Origin: an uncultured Pelagibacteraceae bacterium
GTDB lineage: Bacteria > Pseudomonadota > Alphaproteobacteria > Pelagibacterales > Pelagibacteraceae
Direction of reading: 5' to 3'
NCBI GenBank assembly: GCA_902552805.1
Contig: CACDIC010000005.1
Coordinates: forward strand, 42,230 to 106,229
DNA: 64,000 nucleotides
In this document: in pieces, positions 59,206-64,000 of the stretch
Layout: every line of letters begins with the position of its first letter
Numbering within the stretch: the stretch's first letter is position 1
Notes under the pieces: model-generated
What the model was told of the DNA's origin: nothing
What the model saw: only the letters and a program-made list of their open reading frames with translations
Databases searched by the model: none
Position numbers and translations under genes: made by a program

Positions 59206-59811
59206 ATGTTTAAAAGTCTTTACGAAAAATGTTTAGATTTAGCAGCTCACAAAAGTTCTAAATATTATTTGGCAATAGTCTCTTTTGTTGAAAGTTCATT
59301 TTTTCCTATTCCGCCAGATGTAATGGTTATTCCAATGGTAATATCAAAAAAAAATGATTTTATTAAAATCTTTCTTATAACTACAATTTTTTCAGTTTTA
59401 GGTGGTATGCTTGGTTACTTAATTGGTGCGTTCTTTTTTGAATTCGGAGCACACATTATGAGTTTTTATGGTTATGAGGGTAAGTTATCAAAAATTAAAG
59501 AAAACTTAGTTAATAGTGATGGTTTTTATGCTTGGTTAGGAGTACTTTTTTTAGCTGGTTTTACTCCTCTTCCATATAAAGTTTTTACAATTGCAAGCGG
59601 CCTAATAGGATTCAACTTTTTAATCTTTGTTTTGATAAGTTTAATTTCCCGAGGATTAAGATTTTTCATCGTATCATACCTTTCTTATAAGTTCGGTGAT
59701 TTATTTAATGAATATATGGATAAGCATGGGTCAAAATGGTTTACAATAATTGGAATATTAATTGTTATTATTGGTTTAATAATTTATCTGATTTTTAAAT
59801 CTCATGTTTAA
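59206..59811 (+). CDS. DedA/YqaA family membrane protein (VTT domain)
   Basis: This 201-aa inner-membrane protein has about five spans. The VTT-type motifs are SFVESSFFPIPPDVMVIPMV (about 27-46) and FLAGFTPLPYKVFTIASGLIGF (about 115-136), the paired re-entrant loops of DedA proteins, here in the YqaA-like short form. Family members affect lipid carrier recycling and membrane potential. It overlaps dsbB by 8 nt. It is a second VTT protein in the window besides the TVP38-type gene at 4.7 kb. Confidence 0.9.
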   Translation: MFKSLYEKCLDLAAHKSSKYYLAIVSFVESSFFPIPPDVMVIPMVISKKNDFIKIFLITTIFSVLGGMLGYLIGAFFFEFGAHIMSFYGYEGKLSKIKENLVNSDGFYAWLGVLFLAGFTPLPYKVFTIASGLIGFNFLIFVLISLISRGLRFFIVSYLSYKFGDLFNEYMDKHGSKWFTIIGILIVIIGLIIYLIFKSHV

Positions 59812-60289
59812 TCTTAAAACTGAAATTTACTTGAGAATAATTTTTCTATTTAGTCTAATAGCTTTGATTTCTGCTTATTTTATAGAGCATGTTCTGGGCC
59901 ACCAACCATGTAATTTATGTTTGATAGAGAGAATTCCTTATGGGTTAAGTATAATTTTGATATCTCTAATGTTTATTATAAAGAAAAATGAAAATTTCTT
60001 TATTTTGCTTTTAATACTAACTTTTATTTTTTCTTTTTTTATTTCATTGTATCATTTCGGCATAGAACAAGGCATTTTTCAAGAATCAACTGTTTGTGGT
60101 GTAAAAAACTTTTCTGAAAATGTAATTAAAGAGGAATTACTAAATCAACTAAGTGAAAAGACTATAAGCTGTAAAGATGTGACATTTAGGATTTTAGGAT
60201 TATCACTAACTACTATTAATATTGTAATAAGTATATTATTTATTATAACTCTAGCAAAAATTTTTACTAAATATGAAAAAAACAAATAG
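59804..60289 (+). CDS. dsbB: DsbB-family disulfide oxidoreductase
   Basis: This 161-aa membrane protein has four spans and the DsbB redox sites: CxxC in LGHQPCNLCLIERIPY (about 32-47), and a periplasmic second Cys pair, Cys in ESTVCGVKNF (about 98) and in TISCKDV (about 126). DsbB passes electrons from DsbA to quinone. No DsbA gene is adjacent. It overlaps DedA upstream by 8 nt and coq7 downstream by 17 nt, forming a tight membrane/quinone group. Confidence 0.9.
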   Translation: MFNLKTEIYLRIIFLFSLIALISAYFIEHVLGHQPCNLCLIERIPYGLSIILISLMFIIKKNENFFILLLILTFIFSFFISLYHFGIEQGIFQESTVCGVKNFSENVIKEELLNQLSEKTISCKDVTFRILGLSLTTINIVISILFIITLAKIFTKYEKNK

Positions 60290-60803
60290 AAGAGTTGAAG
60301 AATTTATTAGAGTTGACCATGCAGGCGAGAGGGGTGCTGTCAAAATTTATGAAGGTCAGTTATTAGCTTTAAATACAATTGTTAAAAATGACAATTTAAA
60401 AAAAACAATTGAGGATATGAAAGAACATGAAGTTGAACATTGTCAATTTTTTGAAAATGAAATAAAAAAAAGAAATATTGAGCCAACAAAATTTTTGCCA
60501 TTGTGGGATCTGCTAGGTGTAGGTTTAGGTTTTGGGTCTACTATTCTTGGGAAAAAAGCAGCCATGCTATGTACTGCCTCCGTTGAAGAAGTAATAGATA
60601 AACATTACCAAGACCAAATAAATCAACTTGGTCCAGAAGAAAAAAATCTAAAAAAGAAAATTATAAAATTTAGAGAAGATGAGCTTCATCATAAGGATAT
60701 TGCTTATGAAAAAGGAGCTACCAAAAAAGGCATTTACTCAATTATGGATAAAATAATAAAAACAGGTTCAAAAATTGCAATTCGAATATCAGAAAAAGTA
60801 TAA
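60273..60803 (+). CDS. coq7: Demethoxyubiquinone hydroxylase (Coq7/UbiF-type)
   Basis: Coq7 hydroxylates demethoxyubiquinol late in ubiquinone synthesis. The 176-aa di-iron protein has the four-helix ligand set: DHAGERGAVKIYEGQL (about 16-31), MKEHEVEHCQFF (about 48-59), SVEEVIDKHYQDQ (about 107-119) and REDELHHKDIAYE (about 137-149). This alphaproteobacterial/mitochondrial type replaces the flavin enzyme UbiF. It overlaps dsbB by 17 nt; DsbB feeds electrons to the quinone made here. Confidence 0.95.
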   Translation: MKKTNRRVEEFIRVDHAGERGAVKIYEGQLLALNTIVKNDNLKKTIEDMKEHEVEHCQFFENEIKKRNIEPTKFLPLWDLLGVGLGFGSTILGKKAAMLCTASVEEVIDKHYQDQINQLGPEEKNLKKKIIKFREDELHHKDIAYEKGATKKGIYSIMDKIIKTGSKIAIRISEKV

Positions 60804-60806
60804 AAC

Positions 60807-61376
60807 TTAAGCTTCTAATTCAACATCCCAATATAAATAGTCCATCCAGCTTTTATGTAAATAATTTGGGGGAAAATTTTTTCCATTACGATGTAAGTCT
60901 TCTGTAGAGGGTTGAAAAGGATATTGTGTCAATTTCATGCCCGATAATTTTAATAGTTTGCCTCCTTTTTTAACATTACAAGCTGAACATGCCGTAACAA
61001 CGTTATCCCAATTAGTTTCTCCACCTTTTGATCTAGGCAATAAATGGTCAAAGGTTAATTCCTCGTTGCTGCCACAATACTGGCAGGAAAACTTATCTCT
61101 AAGAAAAACATTAAACCTTGTAAAACTTGGTTTAGATTGAGGAACAATATAATCTTTTAGAGCAATTACACTAGGCAATTGCATATTGAATGAAGGACTT
61201 CTTACAACACGGTCGTAATTACTGACTATAATTACACGATCTAGAAAAACTGATTTCACAGTATCTTGCCATGACCATAGCGATAGAGGATAGTAACTCA
61301 ATGGTCTATAATCAGCGTTTAAAACTAGTGCAGGACATTTTTCTAGTGAAACATCTTGATCAATAAAATTATTCAT
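60807..61376 (-). CDS. HNH endonuclease-family protein
   Basis: This 189-aa protein has an HNH/zinc-finger module: FSCQYCGSNEELTFDHLLPRSKGGETNWDNVVTACSACNVKKG (about 96-138), with two CxxC pairs and the catalytic His in FDHLLPRS. The N-terminal part (LVLNADYRPLSYYPLSLWSWQDTVKSVF) is typical of a widespread stand-alone alphaproteobacterial HNH family of unknown role. There is no restriction-modification partner. It is 3 nt from coq7 convergently. Confidence 0.9.
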   Translation of the reverse strand: MNNFIDQDVSLEKCPALVLNADYRPLSYYPLSLWSWQDTVKSVFLDRVIIVSNYDRVVRSPSFNMQLPSVIALKDYIVPQSKPSFTRFNVFLRDKFSCQYCGSNEELTFDHLLPRSKGGETNWDNVVTACSACNVKKGGKLLKLSGMKLTQYPFQPSTEDLHRNGKNFPPNYLHKSWMDYLYWDVELEA

Positions 61377-61413
61377 ATCAAATTTTAACTTAAATAAAAA
61401 TTTTTTTCAATAT

Positions 61414-62073
61414 TTAGGAATTATTAAATTTTTTTAAGATATAATTCAATGCAATACTTGAGGCATTTATAGGAATATGGTGATCACAATTTTTTATGAG
61501 ATGCGTCTCAATGTCTATATTATTTCTCATAAAAAAATCTTTTGCCTCTAACATAAAATTTGGTGAGACAACTTGATCAGAATCACCATGAATTAGCAAA
61601 ATACTAGATGAGTTTTTTTTTCTTAATTTCAAATCCTTTTCGTCAATAATTTTTCCAGAAAAACCCACAACACAATTAAAAGGTTTTTCAGAAGTAAGTC
61701 CTAAGTTTATTGACATCATACAACCTTGACTAAAACCAGATAAACAAATTTGATTATTTTCAAAATTAAATTCTTTTTTAATTTCATCAATAAATTTTGA
61801 TAATTTTTTTTCAGCCTTTATAGATTGGTCCAAAATATACTCTGGATCATCCTTGCTTAAATCAAACCACTGATATCCATTTGGGTTTATACTGCATGGT
61901 TCATGACCATTGGGACAAATAAAAATAGTATTAGGTAAATGTCTTTTCCAGTTCAATGAGAGCATACTAATATCCTTACCATCACCACCATAACCATGAA
62001 GTAAGATAATAGCATTTTTAATCTTAGTATTAGCCTCTGGTTTAACCATTACTGTATCTAGGCAAAATGTCAT
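61414..62073 (-). CDS. Carboxylesterase/phospholipase-type alpha/beta hydrolase
   Basis: This 219-aa protein belongs to the Abhydrolase_2 (carboxylesterase/lysophospholipase, YpfH-like) group. It has ILLHGYGGDGKDISML (about 23-38), the nucleophile LSGFSQGCMMSINLGL (Ser about 116), the acid Asp in LIHGDSDQVVSPNFML (about 170), and the His in KNCDHHIP (about 202). It has no signal peptide and probably acts on small esters or lysophospholipids in the cytoplasm. Confidence 0.88.
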   Translation of the reverse strand: MTFCLDTVMVKPEANTKIKNAIILLHGYGGDGKDISMLSLNWKRHLPNTIFICPNGHEPCSINPNGYQWFDLSKDDPEYILDQSIKAEKKLSKFIDEIKKEFNFENNQICLSGFSQGCMMSINLGLTSEKPFNCVVGFSGKIIDEKDLKLRKKNSSSILLIHGDSDQVVSPNFMLEAKDFFMRNNIDIETHLIKNCDHHIPINASSIALNYILKKFNNS

Positions 62074-62122
62074 AGTGTGTGAATTATGTTTTTTTATTTT
62101 TAAAACACCCTACAATACCTTC

Positions 62123-62326
62123 ATGATATCTGGAATAGTAGTTAAAATATTATCTATAGTTTTGTTAATGGCAGTTGGGATAGTTTTAATTCTTGGTATC
62201 GGAACTTTATTTAAAGGTGGTGAAACAAGCAAAAAATATTCTAATAAATTAATGCAGTTAAGAGTTTTGCTCCAATTTATTGCAATAATTGCTTTGGTTG
62301 GTTTTGCATATTTTTTCAAAAATTAG
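62123..62326 (+). CDS. HIG1-domain twin-transmembrane protein
   Basis: This 67-aa membrane protein has two spans (about 4-27 and 46-65) around a conserved loop LFKGGETSKKYSNKLMQLRVLLQ, the HIG1 signature. The mitochondrial relatives Rcf1/Hig1 bind cytochrome c oxidase and bc1 supercomplexes; bacterial members are thought to do something similar (inference). The ORF track begins 16 codons early; the ATG at 62123 fits the family. It ends with a 4-nt convergent overlap with the TlpA-like gene. Confidence 0.88.
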   Translation: MISGIVVKILSIVLLMAVGIVLILGIGTLFKGGETSKKYSNKLMQLRVLLQFIAIIALVGFAYFFKN

Positions 62327-62832
62327 TTGTAACTAGCCAACCATTCAACAAAATTTTTTTCCTTAAAATCGATTGATCCAACAATTCTTGCAAACTCATA
62401 TCCATCCTTGTTTATCAAAATTGTGGTGGGCACTCCTCTTAGTCCAAACTTTTTCGCTAAGGTAATTGGTGAGTCGAAATATATCTTAAGATTATCTATA
62501 CCTAAATCCTCAAAAAATTTGGAGGCTTTTTCTAGATTATCCTGACCAACATTAATCGGAAATATTTTTATATTGTTTAAATTTTTTTGAAATTGCAATT
62601 GATCAAGAGATGGCATTTCCTCTTTACATGGGGCGCACCAAGTTGCCCAAAAATTGAGTAAAACCAAATTGCCTTTAAATTGATCAAGTTGAATTTCATT
62701 ACTCTTATCATCTAAAAACGTTAATCCATCATATTTTTTAAGCTCTTTATTGATAACAAGATTTTTTATGTCTTTGATTTCGGCGGCTACACAATTAGAT
62801 ATTAAAAAAGCAAATATTATTAAAAATCTCAT
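62323..62832 (-). CDS. TlpA-family periplasmic thioredoxin
   Basis: This is a 169-aa exported thioredoxin-fold protein. The signal peptide is MRFLIIFAFLISNCVAAE (Cys at about 14 might be a lipobox-like position, but the AAE end looks like signal peptidase I). The active site is NFWATWCAPCKEEMPS (WCAPC, about 68), and a cis-Pro follows in LRGVPTTILINKDG. TlpA-type reductases keep Cys pairs of cytochrome c or copper proteins reduced. It is divergent from argH by only 24 nt, a conserved alphaproteobacterial pairing. Confidence 0.92.
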   Translation of the reverse strand: MRFLIIFAFLISNCVAAEIKDIKNLVINKELKKYDGLTFLDDKSNEIQLDQFKGNLVLLNFWATWCAPCKEEMPSLDQLQFQKNLNNIKIFPINVGQDNLEKASKFFEDLGIDNLKIYFDSPITLAKKFGLRGVPTTILINKDGYEFARIVGSIDFKEKNFVEWLASYN

Positions 62833-62856
62833 GTTAAATAGGTATAATTAATTATC

Positions 62857-64000
62857 ATGTCGAAAAATAAAAACAACCAGGCAATATGGGGCAATAGAAT
62901 AAAAAAAAACACTTCATCAATTTTTCAAAAAGTGGGAAATTCTATTGATGTTGATAAGAGACTATATAAAGAGGATATAATTGGATCTATTGCACATGTC
63001 GAAATGTTATTTAAACAAAAAATTATTTCTTTTAAAATAAAGAATAAGATTGTTTATGGTCTAAACAAAATCAAAAAAGAAATAACAAACAAAAAATTTG
63101 AATTTAATAAAAAGTATGAGGATATTCATATAAATATTGAAAAAAGACTTTTTGAAATAATTGGCGAAGATGCGGGTTTTATTCACACGGCACGATCCAG
63201 AAATGATCAGGTGATTACAGACTTGAAAATTTGGATGAAATCATCAACCAAAGAAATTAATATTTTATTAGATGTTATAATTAAAAGTGTAATAAGAGCA
63301 GCAGAGAAAAATATATATACTCTTATGCCTGGATTTACTCATTTAAAAAATGCTCAGCCAGTTTCATTTGGCCACTATTTAATGGCTTATGTTGAAATGT
63401 TTAAAAGAGATCAAAAGAGATTCATAAATAATCTAGATAGTTTAAATGAAAATCCTTTGGGTGTTGCCGCTTTAACTGGAACATCTTTTAATATTGATAG
63501 AAATTACACTACAAAAAAACTTGGATTTACAAAACCAACTAATAACTCAATAGATACAATTTCTGACAGGGATTTTGTGCTAGATTTTCTTTACTCAATT
63601 TCAGTCTGTGCTATGCATATTTCTAGAATAGCTGAGGAACTTATCATATGGAACTCTGATGCTTTCAAGTTAATAAATTTATCAGATAAAGTTGTAACTG
63701 GTTCTTCGATAATGCCACAAAAAAAAAATCCAGATCTTTTGGAATTTTTACGAGGAAAGTCTGGAATTATTTATGGTAATTTATTTTCTATGCTTACAAT
63801 TTTAAAAAGTTTACCTTTATCTTACTACAAAGATCTTCAAGACGATAAGGAAATTGTTTTTAAATCCAATGATACATTGCAAAATTGTTTAAAAATACTT
63901 AATGAGATTCTTAAAAATTTTACGCCAAATAAAAAACAAATGATAGAATTAGCTAACACAGGATATTTGACTGCAACTGATCTTGCAGATTATCTCGTAA
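62857..64000 (+). CDS. argH: Argininosuccinate lyase (partial, cut by window end)
   Basis: ArgH splits argininosuccinate into arginine and fumarate. The ORF track omits it because no stop lies in the window; 381 codons are visible. It begins MSKNKNNQAIWGNRIKKNTS and has TARSRNDQVITDLKIW (about 109-124), MPGFTHLKNAQPVSFGHYLMAY and the fumarase-superfamily signature GSSIMPQKKNP (about 284-294). About 80 more residues are expected beyond 64000. It is the last arginine step, unlinked to argB at 8 kb. Confidence 0.96.
   Translation, partial: MSKNKNNQAIWGNRIKKNTSSIFQKVGNSIDVDKRLYKEDIIGSIAHVEMLFKQKIISFKIKNKIVYGLNKIKKEITNKKFEFNKKYEDIHINIEKRLFEIIGEDAGFIHTARSRNDQVITDLKIWMKSSTKEINILLDVIIKSVIRAAEKNIYTLMPGFTHLKNAQPVSFGHYLMAYVEMFKRDQKRFINNLDSLNENPLGVAALTGTSFNIDRNYTTKKLGFTKPTNNSIDTISDRDFVLDFLYSISVCAMHISRIAEELIIWNSDAFKLINLSDKVVTGSSIMPQKKNPDLLEFLRGKSGIIYGNLFSMLTILKSLPLSYYKDLQDDKEIVFKSNDTLQNCLKILNEILKNFTPNKKQMIELANTGYLTATDLADYLV

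Noticed and set aside
60807-61376. HNH gene as part of a restriction or defence island
   Set aside because: It is a stand-alone family member between coq7 and an esterase, with no methyltransferase or other defence gene beside it.

Overview
The window looks like a piece of a streamlined, strongly AT-rich alphaproteobacterial chromosome, most likely SAR11 (Pelagibacterales). Three things point there. Genes are packed with 0-20 bp spacers and many ATGA/TAATG overlaps, and no gap exceeds about 210 bp. Lys, Asn and Ile codons are abundant. The marker set is alphaproteobacterial: DUF2948 between murA and hisD, BolA/DnaJ-like/CobS/CobT, a Suv3-like helicase with FdxA and CarD, RegB, Coq7, and the divergent tlpA/argH pair. 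The assignment rests on gene content and style, not on a database search. I see no prophage, insertion sequence, CRISPR array or rRNA. There are five tRNA genes: Phe-GAA, Thr-GGT, Ser-GGA, Arg-ACG and Leu-CAA.

Layout. 0.1-5.4 kb (mostly minus): cold-shock protein, tRNA-Phe, infA, hisD, DUF2948, murA, dcd, and two small Lys-rich genes, one of them a 33-aa gene absent from the ORF track. tRNA-Thr and a TVP38-type membrane protein follow. 5.5-12.9 kb (plus): rpmH-rnpA-yidD-yidC, argB, a HAD phosphatase, dapD, dapE, then an HDAC-family deacetylase and a SET-domain protein. 12.9-17.1 kb (minus): truA (interrupted by an in-frame TGA), fmt, def, a 591-aa exported protein and a 59-aa membrane protein. 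17.1-22.3 kb (plus): aroK-aroB and the J-protein/cobS/cobT group, with bolA on the other strand. 22.3-28.3 kb: gyrB-regB, tRNA-Ser and a small glycan-type cassette (methyltransferase, epimerase, GT17). 28.3-37.9 kb (minus): a translation operon thrS-infC-rpmI-rplT-pheS-pheT-lepA with a glycosyltransferase at each end. 37.9-44.6 kb: an alpha/beta hydrolase and gltB/gltD. 44.8-52.1 kb: uppP, an EamA transporter, pyruvate dehydrogenase E2 and an E1 carrying its own lipoyl domain, and a thiolase. 52.2-57.1 kb (plus): tRNA-Arg, a 32-aa membrane peptide, a thioesterase, the Suv3-like helicase, a TerB-like protein, fdxA and carD. 57-64 kb: a 25-aa Lys/Arg peptide, fadD, tRNA-Leu, DedA/DsbB/Coq7, an HNH nuclease, an esterase, a HIG1 protein, a TlpA thioredoxin and the start of argH.

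Most genes are core functions: translation start-up and tRNA charging, peptidoglycan and lysine/DAP synthesis, arginine, histidine and shikimate synthesis, nitrogen assimilation and pyruvate oxidation.

The most unusual points are: (1) the lipoyl-E1 fusion next to an E2 with a near-identical lipoyl module; (2) a cluster of chromatin-like elements, namely a SET protein beside an HDAC-family enzyme, a CarD with a histone-H1-like Lys-rich N-terminal tail, and a 25-aa Lys/Arg/Ala peptide gene sharing a bidirectional terminator with carD; (3) several sub-60-aa genes missed by the ORF track but locked in place by overlaps or ribosome sites; (4) the TGA codon inside truA; (5) fadD starting 4 nt after a tRNA 3' end.
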